Notes under the pieces: generated by a model
Database searches by the model: none
Seen by the model: only the letters and a program-made list of their open reading frames with translations
What the model was told of the DNA's origin: nothing
Position numbers and translations under genes: made by a program
Shown here: piece after piece, positions 33,439 to 41,084 of the stretch
Layout: each line of letters opens with the position of its first letter
How positions within the stretch are numbered: the stretch's first letter is position 1
Virus record (IMG/VR): IMGVR_UViG_3300045999_002334
Location: 1 to 46,359 of that record
From: a virus
DNA: 46,359 nt
Reading direction: 5' to 3' (one strand)

Positions 33439-34327
33439 CATCCCACTCCTCAACGGTAGAGGCTAAGCTACTGGCCTTCTTGGCTGGCACTGCGCTTGCC
33501 TTAGCGGCTGGCTTACGCTTCTCAGGCTCGTCAACTTCTTCAGCTTCTACGGCTGGCTCTTCTTTCTTGAGGCTTGGCTTCTTGCCTTCAAGTTGTGGCG
33601 CCTTCTCTGTTGGCTTGGAAACGCTCATGGTGACAGCCATCTTTGCTTCCACTGACTCGCCCTTCTTAACGGCTACTGCGTACTCGTCGTCCTCTAACCA
33701 ACGTACTGGTTGGAAAAACAACTTGGGTACTGCGGCTTTTGTATCAAAGCGGAGCCGTGTTACGAGTGTCTCAGGGTTGATGTTCTGTGCGGCAAGGTAA
33801 CGAGCGTAGGCTTGTAGTGGGCGTTTGTCGCCTTCTTCCTTACCAAAGATGGATGTAGCCGCTAGGGTCAACTGCATTACGTCACCCTGTACATCATTAG
33901 CCAAGACTACTGCAAGGCGCTGTGAGAAACGGCAAGCCTTAGAATCGCCTTGACCTGAGCCTTTGACGTTCATCGGGCATGATGCGCAGTCGCTTGCTTG
34001 TGGCTCTTCGATAGATGCGTCAGGCTTGTCACCATCTGCTGACCAGCAATCAGGTCCTTTTGTCTCGCCCTCAACGTATTGTCCAGCGTAGAATGTACGG
34101 CTAATTTTCGGTGCCGCATTGACAATAACAACATCAAGGTGGCGGTCGTCAATCGAGGTAATTTCTTTGCCGTCTGCCATCAAGCGGAATACACCGCCTT
34201 TGATTGAGATGCGCTTGGTACTGCCGCCGCCTGCCCCGCCGGTAAGGCTCTTGGCTAATGCGGATAATTCACCCTTGCGTGCAAATGCTGGGGTTTGATT
34301 CGGGTTAAAGCTGGCTAGATCGCCCAT
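33431..34327 (-). CDS. Candidate zinc-binding ssDNA-binding protein
   Basis: A 298-residue protein. The core has KGGVFRLMADGKEITS and a beta strand LDVVIVNAAPKISRTFY (about 44-80). A cysteine set C94, C114, C117 and C132 is placed like a zinc ribbon (SDCASCPMN, KACRFSQRLAVVL). The C-terminal 80 residues are Lys/Glu/Ala/Pro-rich and disordered, ending in the acidic tip EEWDDE. A metal-containing core plus an acidic tail is the plan of T4 gp32-type ssDNA-binding proteins, and the gene sits in the replication operon with helicase, polymerase and primase. The assignment is by architecture, not by recognised family. Confidence 0.5.
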   Translation of the reverse strand: MGDLASFNPNQTPAFARKGELSALAKSLTGGAGGGSTKRISIKGGVFRLMADGKEITSIDDRHLDVVIVNAAPKISRTFYAGQYVEGETKGPDCWSADGDKPDASIEEPQASDCASCPMNVKGSGQGDSKACRFSQRLAVVLANDVQGDVMQLTLAATSIFGKEEGDKRPLQAYARYLAAQNINPETLVTRLRFDTKAAVPKLFFQPVRWLEDDEYAVAVKKGESVEAKMAVTMSVSKPTEKAPQLEGKKPSLKKEEPAVEAEEVDEPEKRKPAAKASAVPAKKASSLASTVEEWDDE

Positions 34328-34343
34328 GTTACTACTCCTTCAT

Positions 34344-34595
34344 TTAGTTAATTGAAAACTTTTTTACGCCGTCTTCTGATTTATAGTGTGCGACGGTTTC
34401 TTTCACACCTTTTGCCAAATTTTCTTCGTCTGCGTCTAGCTTTGCCGCTAAGTAGCACATTGCGTTTAAGTACACCTCAAAAGCGATAAAGTCAGTAGCT
34501 TTCGATTCTTTCATAACCGCTTGTAACCTATTAAAAAGCAAGTCATACGCTTTTTGTTGAAGAGGGTCCGCAGATTTCATGTATTGCCCTTTCAT
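34344..34595 (-). CDS. Small helical hypothetical protein
   Basis: An 83-residue, mostly helical protein with an amphipathic centre (DPLQQKAYDLLFNRLQAVMK, then FIAFEVYLNAMCYLAAKLDA) and a charged tail. ATG 34595 is used; ATG 34580 is an alternative that skips MKGQY. It lies between the coiled-coil gene and the ssDNA-binding candidate, so a replication accessory role is possible. No motif recognised. Confidence 0.6.
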   Translation of the reverse strand: MKGQYMKSADPLQQKAYDLLFNRLQAVMKESKATDFIAFEVYLNAMCYLAAKLDADEENLAKGVKETVAHYKSEDGVKKFSIN

Positions 34596-34605
34596 TTACT
34601 TCTCC

Positions 34606-35016
34606 TCATTTGGTTGGTTTACGTACTGTTACTGCATACTCCGACATCGAGTTGAGCCCGGCTGGCACTACACCCGGATTCTCTTCTAAAAACATAGACA
34701 TATTCTTCTGCGCTATGCGCTTCTCAAACAGGTCTAGTGCATCGTGTTCTACAACAAAGTTCTTGAATGAATCCCAGTCGTCTGTGTAGTAACGAGTTTT
34801 CTGTGACAAGATGATAGTGCCTTCTTCTGTCCGCACCGAGTTCATACCCAGCGCCAACATCTGATCTTTCATGGCGTTCTTAATTTCATCTTGCTTCGCT
34901 TTGAGTTCTTCGATCTGACTCTCGTACTCCTTGGTCAGTTCTTGAACCTTTACGTACATTTTACGGTATACGCGTGCTAGCTTATCTAGCGGTACTACTT
35001 CTTCTTCATTTGGCAT
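34606..35016 (-). CDS. Coiled-coil protein, Gp157/Gam-like outline
   Basis: A 136-residue protein. Residues about 10-55 form a charged coiled coil (YRKMYVKVQELTKEYESQIE). A small alpha/beta part follows (LGMNSVRTEEGTIILSQKTR, then YTDDWDSFKNFVVEHDALDL). The order of coiled coil, then short strand pair and helix resembles phage Gp157 and Gam-like proteins, which act in recombination or nuclease protection; this is only a structural resemblance. It has the strongest ribosome site of its stretch (AAAGGAG) and lies behind a possible promoter with a 16-bp palindrome. Confidence 0.6.
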   Translation of the reverse strand: MPNEEEVVPLDKLARVYRKMYVKVQELTKEYESQIEELKAKQDEIKNAMKDQMLALGMNSVRTEEGTIILSQKTRYYTDDWDSFKNFVVEHDALDLFEKRIAQKNMSMFLEENPGVVPAGLNSMSEYAVTVRKPTK

Positions 35017-35029
35017 TTTTATGCTCCTT

Positions 35030-35045
35030 TGTAAAATATTTTACA
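35030..35045. promoter_or_regulatory. 16-bp perfect palindrome, candidate operator
   Basis: TGTAAAATATTTTACA is a perfect inverted repeat centred at 35037/35038, 14 bases upstream of the coiled-coil gene's ATG and just before its AAAGGAG site. It overlaps the possible -10 element of a leftward promoter. Either a dimeric regulator or an RNA hairpin could use it. Confidence 0.45.
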
Positions 35046-35066
35046 TCAACAAAGTCAGGTGTACAA
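35038..35066 (-). promoter_or_regulatory. Possible sigma70-type promoter, leftward
   Basis: On the - strand TTGTAC (35066-35061) and TAAAAT (35043-35038) are separated by 17 bases. The -10 matches consensus in five of six positions, the -35 in three. The region is one of the few gaps in the leftward operon. The assignment is tentative because phage early promoters may use other rules. Confidence 0.35.
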
Positions 35067-35074
35067 CCCGACTT
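35052..35074 (-). other. Hairpin between helicase and coiled-coil genes
   Basis: AAGTCGGGT and ACCTGACTT pair over nine bases (one G-U in the - strand RNA) around loop TGTAC. It lies 11 bases past the helicase stop. No proper T run follows, so it may be an RNA-processing or partial attenuation hairpin rather than a strong terminator. Confidence 0.4.
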
Positions 35075-35084
35075 AGGGTTTTCC

Positions 35085-36644
35085 TTAAAAATTAATTTCT
35101 TCCTTGTACAAATTCAGCAAGAGGTCGTGACCCTCAACACGTTTCTCTAACTGTTTAAACATGCGCTTCTCTATTTCACTGCCTTGCAAATGAATTACCG
35201 TTACGTTGGTTGATGTTTGCCCGATGCGATCGGCACGTGCAATGCACTGCAAGTAGGTTTCAACAGACATGACTGGGCCATAAAACACCACGGTGTCTGC
35301 CGCTGTTAATGTTACACCATGCGATGCGGCTTGCGGCTGAACAACCAGTACACGTGGGTCAGGGCTGTTTTGAAAGCGCTTGAAGATGTCTGTGCGCTTG
35401 TTTACCGAAACGTCACCGTGTATTACTTCGCTAGCTATGTTGTGCTTAAGCAGGTGAGTATGGATTGTTTCTATGCTGTGCCTGAAGGGCGCAAAGACAA
35501 TGACCTTGCGGTTAGTTTCTTCAAGTACTTCCAGCAAGACGTTCAGCCTAGGTGCGCAGTCAAACTCCACAACCTCATGGTCATCGGTGTAAGCCGCCCC
35601 TGCACTTATCTGCAACAGCTTGCTAACACCTGCGGCGGCATTGACGGCAGTAATCGTCTCGCCTGATGCCTGCATAACCATAAGATCTTTGAGCATGCGG
35701 TAGTACTTAACCTGTTGAGGCGTAAGGGGAATCTCACGGGTCTCGGTGAGTACGGGTGGTAGGTCGGTACATTCTTCTTTGGTATACCTAATCGCCGGTT
35801 GCAGTGCGTCATATACGTCTTGCTGAGCATTACGTTTTGGAGCCCACTTGAACTTGGTTAGCTTGTTCATTACCTTGTCACGCCATGCGGTAGCAAACTT
35901 GGGTACACCGGCTGGGTTTACTAGCTTGGCTAAGCCGTACGCATCTATGGGCGACTGTGCGGCAGGTGTGCCCGTCATCATCCACAGCATGGTCTCGGGC
36001 TTAAGTATCTTGTTGAGTGACTTCCAACGCTGTGTCGATGGGTTCTTGTAGGCGTTTGCTTCGTCCACAATCACAAGGTCGAACTTGCCGTTGGCAATAA
36101 CTTCATTAGCAATCAGGTTTAGCCCATCGTAGTTGACCACCACGAACTCGTAGTCGCCTTGTACCATCTCGATGCGCCGTGATGCCTGTGAATGATGCGC
36201 CGCAATAACTGAACGGTGAATGACGCTTTTGCCAATCGAACTTACCCAAGCGTCGTGCATGATGGACAGGGGGCATAGAATCAAACAACGCCGTACATGC
36301 TTTATTTTCATCAGGTAATCAGCCGCCCACAAGGCAGAGAATGTTTTGCCAGTACCGGGGTCGTTAAATACGAACGCTCTACGATTCATTGTCAAGAAGC
36401 AAGCGGTATCTATTTGGTGGGCGAACGGCTTGAACCGCCCCGGCCAGTCGTACTTAGCGGTAATGGGTGATGGCGCATTCTTTACCCCTAGATTGCGGAG
36501 CACACGCGTTTCGTCTAGCCCCCAGTACACGGCTACTTCAAACGTGCCGTTGTCTTCGCTGACGATCTTGCTTCTAGGTATAACGCTGTACTTATCAGGG
36601 TTGCGTGTTTTAAACAGCAACGCTTTGTTTTCGATGATCTGCAT
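35085..36644 (-). CDS. SNF2-type superfamily 2 helicase
   Basis: A 519-residue DNA-dependent ATPase. Motif order is that of the SNF2 group: Q-like FKPFAHQ (71-77), Walker A D95-PGTGKT101, LILCPLSIMHDAW (motif Ia, about 121-133), DEAN box D194-N197 (VDEANAYKNPSTQRW), TGTP (224-227), then the second RecA lobe with KVIVFAPFRHS and motif VI QCIARADRIGQT near 480. Phage members of this family are thought to remodel DNA structures or displace proteins during replication or recombination. It overlaps the upstream gene by one base and is followed by a 68-bp regulatory gap. Confidence 0.9.
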   Translation of the reverse strand: MQIIENKALLFKTRNPDKYSVIPRSKIVSEDNGTFEVAVYWGLDETRVLRNLGVKNAPSPITAKYDWPGRFKPFAHQIDTACFLTMNRRAFVFNDPGTGKTFSALWAADYLMKIKHVRRCLILCPLSIMHDAWVSSIGKSVIHRSVIAAHHSQASRRIEMVQGDYEFVVVNYDGLNLIANEVIANGKFDLVIVDEANAYKNPSTQRWKSLNKILKPETMLWMMTGTPAAQSPIDAYGLAKLVNPAGVPKFATAWRDKVMNKLTKFKWAPKRNAQQDVYDALQPAIRYTKEECTDLPPVLTETREIPLTPQQVKYYRMLKDLMVMQASGETITAVNAAAGVSKLLQISAGAAYTDDHEVVEFDCAPRLNVLLEVLEETNRKVIVFAPFRHSIETIHTHLLKHNIASEVIHGDVSVNKRTDIFKRFQNSPDPRVLVVQPQAASHGVTLTAADTVVFYGPVMSVETYLQCIARADRIGQTSTNVTVIHLQGSEIEKRMFKQLEKRVEGHDLLLNLYKEEINF

Positions 36645-37033
36645 TATTCGATGATCCTGTACACAGACATGTATTGATTAGCTAGGTTGTGTTTCTCCAA
36701 CTTGTTGGCACCAGTAAGTCGCACCAAGGCAATACGCCAAAAGTCGTCTTCTTGAAACTCGGTTTCGCCAACCCACTCGCTACCCCACCGCACCGTCCAC
36801 ATATCCGCAAGCGCAGATAATGGCGCTTTCATAGCTTGGTTATGTAAATCTTTTTCGGTTAATGCTTTGAACTGCCCGTAGGGCTCTTGTATTATGGGGT
36901 TGCGTGCGATTGTTCCTGCTGTTGGATAGTTTGTTGATGTAAATGTTATTCCTTCGTTGTTATCTACTGCTTGACGTATGCGCTCTCTTTGGTGCTCTAT
37001 TGCGTCAGCGTAGTCCTTATCTGATATTCCCAT
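36644..37033 (-). CDS. Hypothetical protein
   Basis: A 129-residue protein with no recognised family. It has a charged N-terminal helix (DYADAIEHQRERIRQAVDNN), a Pro/Thr-rich middle (YPTAGTIARNPIIQEPYG), and a Trp-rich C-terminal half (ADMWTVRWGSEWVG, then DDFWRIALVRLTGANKLEK). Its stop shares one base with the helicase start, and it begins directly after the HNH gene's stop. A replication accessory role is suggested only by position. Confidence 0.6.
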   Translation of the reverse strand: MGISDKDYADAIEHQRERIRQAVDNNEGITFTSTNYPTAGTIARNPIIQEPYGQFKALTEKDLHNQAMKAPLSALADMWTVRWGSEWVGETEFQEDDFWRIALVRLTGANKLEKHNLANQYMSVYRIIE

Positions 37034-37291
37034 TTACTTTATCGCCCCCTTGGTAGTGCGTTTGTACGAGCGGTTGGCGCTAGCTGGTACGGCTTTCAGA
37101 TTGGAACGTGTTGTGGTACCGCCCTTGCTTAGTGGCTTCTTGTGGTCAACGTCTTTGCCGTCGCCCTTGTGTACCACGCCTTCACGCTCCAGCATACGCC
37201 TTGCTTTGTTACGCTGGGCTCGCTTCTTCTTAACGGCTTCTGTACCGTCGTAGTTTGCGTATTCTTGTTTGTAGTCTCTTTTGTATGCCAT
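37034..37291 (-). CDS. Small HNH-type nuclease-like protein
   Basis: An 85-residue, strongly basic protein. The HNH core reads GKDVDHKKPLSKGGTTTRSN (D49, H50, N64) followed by LKAVPASANRSYK (N73), which fits the D-H / N / N pattern of compact phage HNH proteins. The basic N-terminal helix (VKKKRAQRNKARRML) would contact DNA. No CxxC pairs are present, so it is the zinc-free type. Phage HNH proteins of this size nick or cut DNA or act in packaging; here the replication operon suggests DNA processing or host DNA breakdown. Confidence 0.75.
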   Translation of the reverse strand: MAYKRDYKQEYANYDGTEAVKKKRAQRNKARRMLEREGVVHKGDGKDVDHKKPLSKGGTTTRSNLKAVPASANRSYKRTTKGAIK

Positions 37292-37299
37292 GATATGCC

Positions 37300-37965
37300 T
37301 TAGTGTTTGGGGTTAAACTCGCAACCCTTGACTTGGCACCAACCGCAGAGCGGGGTGCTGGTTGGGTTCCAAATGTCATTATCGTAGGATGCGGCCAGCT
37401 TGGCTACCCTCTCCCTGTACCGCCACCAATGAAAGTCTTTCTCTTCTACGGTCATCACTTGCGTGACCATTGAGTTCTTCACAACGAATAGCAGAGCAGA
37501 GTTCACTTGGCGTATGTGGGGGAAGTGGGCAAACACCATCAAAGACATCAGGGTTAGCTGGTCTCGGTCGGGGTACTTGTCGTTGCCTGTCTTGTAGTCC
37601 ACTACCCTAGCCTTGAGCCCGTCATCATCTACGATAAGCAGGTCAGCGATACCCCGTACCCATACGTCAGGGTCATTGAAGTCGCAGGGGGTCAGGTCTT
37701 CCTTCAAACCCATCTCGTACTCGGTTAGCTTGCGCCCCTTCTTCTTGTTAAGCGCATCAAGTGTTGACTGAATAAACAAGTGCTCGGGGGGTAGGGGGGT
37801 GCCGTCCTTGATGTAATGTTCTGCCGACTCATGCACCTGCTTGCCATAGATGGTGTGCGTTGTCTCGGTAAACGGGTAGTTCTTGAGTACCTTGACTTCA
37901 TGGAAACGTCTTGCACAGCCTTCAAAATCTTTGAGCCCTGAGTGACTCCACTTAATCTTAGGCAT
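37300..37965 (-). CDS. RecB/Cas4-type PD-(D/E)XK nuclease with probable Fe-S cluster
   Basis: A 221-residue exonuclease-like protein. Motifs: H45 in YGKQVHE, D108 in VRGIADLLIV, D123-Y-K125 in ARVVDYKTG, and Q136 in RDQLTLMSL, matching the RecB-type nuclease core. One early cysteine (C17, GCARRF) and a C-terminal trio C207, C210 and C215 (LCGWCQVKGCEF) have the spacing of the 4Fe-4S cluster in Cas4/AddB-like nucleases. It probably resects DNA ends for recombination-dependent replication with the SNF2 helicase. It overlaps the upstream gene by eight bases. Confidence 0.85.
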   Translation of the reverse strand: MPKIKWSHSGLKDFEGCARRFHEVKVLKNYPFTETTHTIYGKQVHESAEHYIKDGTPLPPEHLFIQSTLDALNKKKGRKLTEYEMGLKEDLTPCDFNDPDVWVRGIADLLIVDDDGLKARVVDYKTGNDKYPDRDQLTLMSLMVFAHFPHIRQVNSALLFVVKNSMVTQVMTVEEKDFHWWRYRERVAKLAASYDNDIWNPTSTPLCGWCQVKGCEFNPKH

Positions 37966-38158
37966 TGTGTTTAGTCCAGTAATTGAATGTTTTGCGTAAT
38001 GCTTCGTATGCGGTATCTGCTCTAAAGCGGCGACCTACAGGAGTGCCGTTGTATAGATAAATGCTGGTATATTCTTTGTTAATGTCAGGGCTAATATGGT
38101 GTCCATTCAACGCCATGAGGTCAATCATGGTCTGCTCTTCTACGCTCCACTTTCTCAT
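37958..38158 (-). CDS. Small hypothetical protein
   Basis: A 66-residue protein, basic and aromatic-rich (MRKWSVEEQTMIDLMALNGH, then YEALRKTFNYWTKHNA). It has an N-terminal helix resembling the start of Myb-like or homeodomain helices, but it is too short to assign. It begins one base before the SprT-like gene's end and overlaps the nuclease gene downstream, so it is clearly part of the operon. Confidence 0.6.
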   Translation of the reverse strand: MRKWSVEEQTMIDLMALNGHHISPDINKEYTSIYLYNGTPVGRRFRADTAYEALRKTFNYWTKHNA

Positions 38159-38464
38159 TTAGAACTTCGCAGTCTTGACGGCTTGGTCTAAGCGGTCAGC
38201 AAAAGCCGTTACGAACTTCTCATTGTGGGTCAGGTCGTTGCCCATGTCGTACAGAATTGCGTGGGTAAGCTCATGCCAAAAGGTATTGCTTCGCTCGTCC
38301 GCGGTGTACTTGTACCCTCTGTCAGGGTTGCCTTGGGCGATGGTGATGGTGTGTGCTGCCTCATCAAAAGAGCCTCTGCACAACGTCTTGCCAACCACTA
38401 CCTCGGATTTCGTGCGCACCAGATGGGGTGTTCGCCCTATGGTAACTTGTTTTGGTATCTTCAT
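38159..38464 (-). CDS. SprT-like zinc metalloprotease
   Basis: A 101-residue protein with the zincin motif H64-E65-L-T-H68 (FWHELTHAILYDMG), preceded by a beta region containing RGSFDEAAHTITIAQG, and followed by LTHNEKFVTAFADRLDQ, where N81-E82 may supply the third ligand. This short form is common in phages next to polymerase genes. Related cellular proteins cut DNA-protein crosslinks; the phage role is not known. Its end is directly followed by a small gene, and it overlaps the polymerase stop by four bases. Confidence 0.75.
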   Translation of the reverse strand: MKIPKQVTIGRTPHLVRTKSEVVVGKTLCRGSFDEAAHTITIAQGNPDRGYKYTADERSNTFWHELTHAILYDMGNDLTHNEKFVTAFADRLDQAVKTAKF

Positions 38465-40446
38465 TTAGCTTCTCCGTATCGTTTGTTACAACCTGTTTCA
38501 GCATCTAGCGGTATGCCCGGCATGTACGCTGGGTCTTTCACCATCTGCTCTAAAACCCAAGCCTCGGCTTCTTTGGCTTCGTTTTCGGGTACTAATACCA
38601 CTACCTCATCGTGCACGGTTAATACGCAGGAATACCTCTTTTGTATCCTGAGCATGCCGTCTGTCATTACGCATCGTGCTACTGCCTGCACGACGTTTTC
38701 TACTATCTTGCCCCCGTACAGCTTACGAATAGACTTTTCGTCGGCGCCATACGACCACTGGATACGGCCTTTTTCATCGGCGCTACCAGTTAAGTTGGGG
38801 TATTTTAAAGCTAAACCACTAGGTAATAGTATACGCTCTTTGTCAAAAGTTAAACATTTATATACATAGGGTTTACCCTGATATAGGCTATTGCTTACCA
38901 ACGAGTTGCACAGTTCCCAAAAGCTGACCACGTCCCGTGACTTCTCTCGGTAGATGTCGATGATCTTCTTGGCGGCTAGGCAATGCGTTAGCAAATCTTT
39001 GTCGGAGCAGGTGTGCGGTATTGCCGCCATCATCTCCATGTTCTTCTCCCAACCAATGAAGTCGTGCACGTCTTGGCTACTTACCCCCAACTGCTTGGCA
39101 AAAGTCTTGTCGTACATCGTTGGTGGTGCACCTAGGAAACCTGTTAGCAACTGCGCCGCAAAGCTAGCCCAGCCCATGCCATAACCACAACCTAGTAGCG
39201 CTGACTTTGCACTCTGTCTGAGATCGGGGTGGTCGTTCTTGTTAAGCCCCGGTATGCCGAACATCTGCGCACCGAAAGCGGCATACGCATCTTGGCCCGA
39301 CGCAAATATGTCGAGTAGGGGTTTGTAATCCGAGAGGTATGCCAAGACTCTAGGTTCAATCTGCGACAGATCGCAAACCACGAGCGTGTAGCCGTCCGGC
39401 GCTTGGATAGATTTACGTAGGAATGACCCCCGCTTGAGGTTTTGGAGATTAAGCCCCGAACCCTTGGACGCCGACCAACGACCTGTGTGTGCGCCGTAGT
39501 AGTTAAGCGGTACAGGGAGCGTGCCTCGCCCAGCAATATCGACAAAACGTTGCGCTCTTGTCCGCTCAAGCGTGCTCTTAACTTTGAGGCGTGCTTCACA
39601 AATGAGTGACACATCCTCGTTGTCGCTGTTAAGGAGGGCTTGAAAGAGGGCGTCGTTCTTGGCAAACGCATAGGCTTCTTTGCCTGTTGTCTTCGATATT
39701 TTCTTAGGAGGCGCAATGTTGAGTTTAAGCAATACGTCTGCAAACTGGTCATTACTAGCAAGCGCCGTTTCTTCAATGCCGATCTTTGCAAGTAGCGCTT
39801 CACGCTTTTCACGTTCATCAACAATCGCTTCATTTAACATATCCTCATCTAGTTCTAGTACGGGGTTGGTAAACATCTTGAGCGTCATGTCGATCAGCTT
39901 GAGTTCCTTAAGTGGAAAGCCGCCCTCAACTTCAAGCATCAAGTTCTCAAATATCTTCTCGCACAGGAACACGTCGTGCTTACAATACTCAGCAAGTTCT
40001 TGCTCTACTTCATACGGCAACTCCGTCATGCCGTTGGTACTGTGTACTGCGTTGCCTTTAGGCGGTAAGCCATAGGTATCCGCTAGTTTCATTAGGCTGT
40101 TGCCAGCTTCCACGCCACGTAGGGCACGAGCCATTGACAGGCTGTCAAAAATAAAGCAAGGCTTTGCCCCGTACACCCAGCTAAGGATTGAAATGTCGAA
40201 CTGCGCATTGTGCGCAAGCACCGCCGTCCGGTTCCAATCAACTGAGTCAACCCAGTTTTGTATGTCATCGTGCGATACCCATGTTATGTCTTCCTCCACG
40301 TCTAGTGTTTTGTAGCACAGGCCAAAGGCTTTGAAGCGTTCGTCTCTGACGTACTGCTCGGTCGTCATCTTGGACAGCGTGTACTCTTTGCTGTCCCAAC
40401 GTGTTTCAAAGTCAATGACAAGTATCTTGTCAAATGGTGCATTCAT
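38461..40446 (-). CDS. Family A DNA polymerase with 3'-5' exonuclease
   Basis: A 661-residue replicative polymerase (ATG 40446 chosen for its ATGA overlap; an in-frame TTG lies four codons earlier). Exonuclease motifs: D12-F-E14, N80 and D84 (VLAHNAQFD), Y154-x3-D158. Polymerase motifs: A with D359 (VVCDLSQIEPRVLAYLSD), B with R410, K414 and Y422 (LRQSAKSALLGCGYGMG), C with H612-D613-E614 (LTVHDEVVVLV). Residue 418, equivalent to E. coli 762, is Leu. It works with the primase-helicase at the operon's end. No 5'-3' exonuclease domain is present. The thumb region is short. Confidence 0.95.
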   Translation of the reverse strand: MNAPFDKILVIDFETRWDSKEYTLSKMTTEQYVRDERFKAFGLCYKTLDVEEDITWVSHDDIQNWVDSVDWNRTAVLAHNAQFDISILSWVYGAKPCFIFDSLSMARALRGVEAGNSLMKLADTYGLPPKGNAVHSTNGMTELPYEVEQELAEYCKHDVFLCEKIFENLMLEVEGGFPLKELKLIDMTLKMFTNPVLELDEDMLNEAIVDEREKREALLAKIGIEETALASNDQFADVLLKLNIAPPKKISKTTGKEAYAFAKNDALFQALLNSDNEDVSLICEARLKVKSTLERTRAQRFVDIAGRGTLPVPLNYYGAHTGRWSASKGSGLNLQNLKRGSFLRKSIQAPDGYTLVVCDLSQIEPRVLAYLSDYKPLLDIFASGQDAYAAFGAQMFGIPGLNKNDHPDLRQSAKSALLGCGYGMGWASFAAQLLTGFLGAPPTMYDKTFAKQLGVSSQDVHDFIGWEKNMEMMAAIPHTCSDKDLLTHCLAAKKIIDIYREKSRDVVSFWELCNSLVSNSLYQGKPYVYKCLTFDKERILLPSGLALKYPNLTGSADEKGRIQWSYGADEKSIRKLYGGKIVENVVQAVARCVMTDGMLRIQKRYSCVLTVHDEVVVLVPENEAKEAEAWVLEQMVKDPAYMPGIPLDAETGCNKRYGEAK

Positions 40447-41084
40447 AGTACGTACCAATCGTCAAAGCGGGATAGGTTGGGAAACTTTCTTGTGTACCCC
40501 TTGGAGGTAAGCAGGTCGTATATCTTCTCTCGCATAGGGGTGTAGTTGTGTTCGCAGGTAATTATCTTAATCTTGTACGCATCGAAGTCAAAGGCGTTCA
40601 GTATCTCGAACTCACTACCCTCGGTGTCAATCGAAAGGTATTCAATCTCTTTGGGGGCGTTGTACTTTTTGAGTAGGTCAAGCAAAGAGATGGTGGTTAC
40701 GGGGTACTTGGTGCCGCTCGTTCGTGTTGTGGCGTGTTCATCTCCGCTTGAGAACGTATTGATGGTGGATAGTTCTGCCGCATTTACTTCGTTGAACTCC
40801 AGCACCTCGCCTGATTTACTCCACACGCAGTCGTAATCAATATGGCATTTCCGGTTCTTGGCTAAGTCTTCTGCCCATACCTTGGCAGGCTCAGCTAGTA
40901 TCCCAGTCCAACCAAACTTGTTCTCAAGCAGGTACGTATTGCTTAGGTCAACGCCATTAGTAGCGCCGAACTCCACAAAGTACCCGCCTGTTTTGCAAGA
41001 CAGTTCGCTTAGTACAAAGATGTCTTGCTTGAGTTGTGATTTAGAACTGCTCTCCATGATGTCCGCCTGTTCTTGCGTAAACAT
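40443..41084 (-). CDS. FkbM-type methyltransferase
   Basis: A 213-residue SAM-dependent methyltransferase. The binding loop reads YFVEFGATNGVDLSNTYLLE (about 35-54), and GWTGILAEPAKVW (58-70) carries the acidic residue contacting ribose. Later motifs are SLLDLLKKYNAPKEIEYLSI and D153-TEGSEFEIL, hallmark of the FkbM family. Family members O-methylate sugars or other small hydroxyl groups. It follows two glycosyltransferases and overlaps the polymerase gene by four bases, pointing to methyl capping of a glycan. The substrate is unknown. Confidence 0.85.
   Translation of the reverse strand: MFTQEQADIMESSSKSQLKQDIFVLSELSCKTGGYFVEFGATNGVDLSNTYLLENKFGWTGILAEPAKVWAEDLAKNRKCHIDYDCVWSKSGEVLEFNEVNAAELSTINTFSSGDEHATTRTSGTKYPVTTISLLDLLKKYNAPKEIEYLSIDTEGSEFEILNAFDFDAYKIKIITCEHNYTPMREKIYDLLTSKGYTRKFPNLSRFDDWYVL

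Noticed and set aside
38225-38869. A 214-codon + strand ORF opposite the polymerase and SprT genes.
   Set aside because: It runs against two genes with intact catalytic motifs and shows no domain; it is an antisense shadow.
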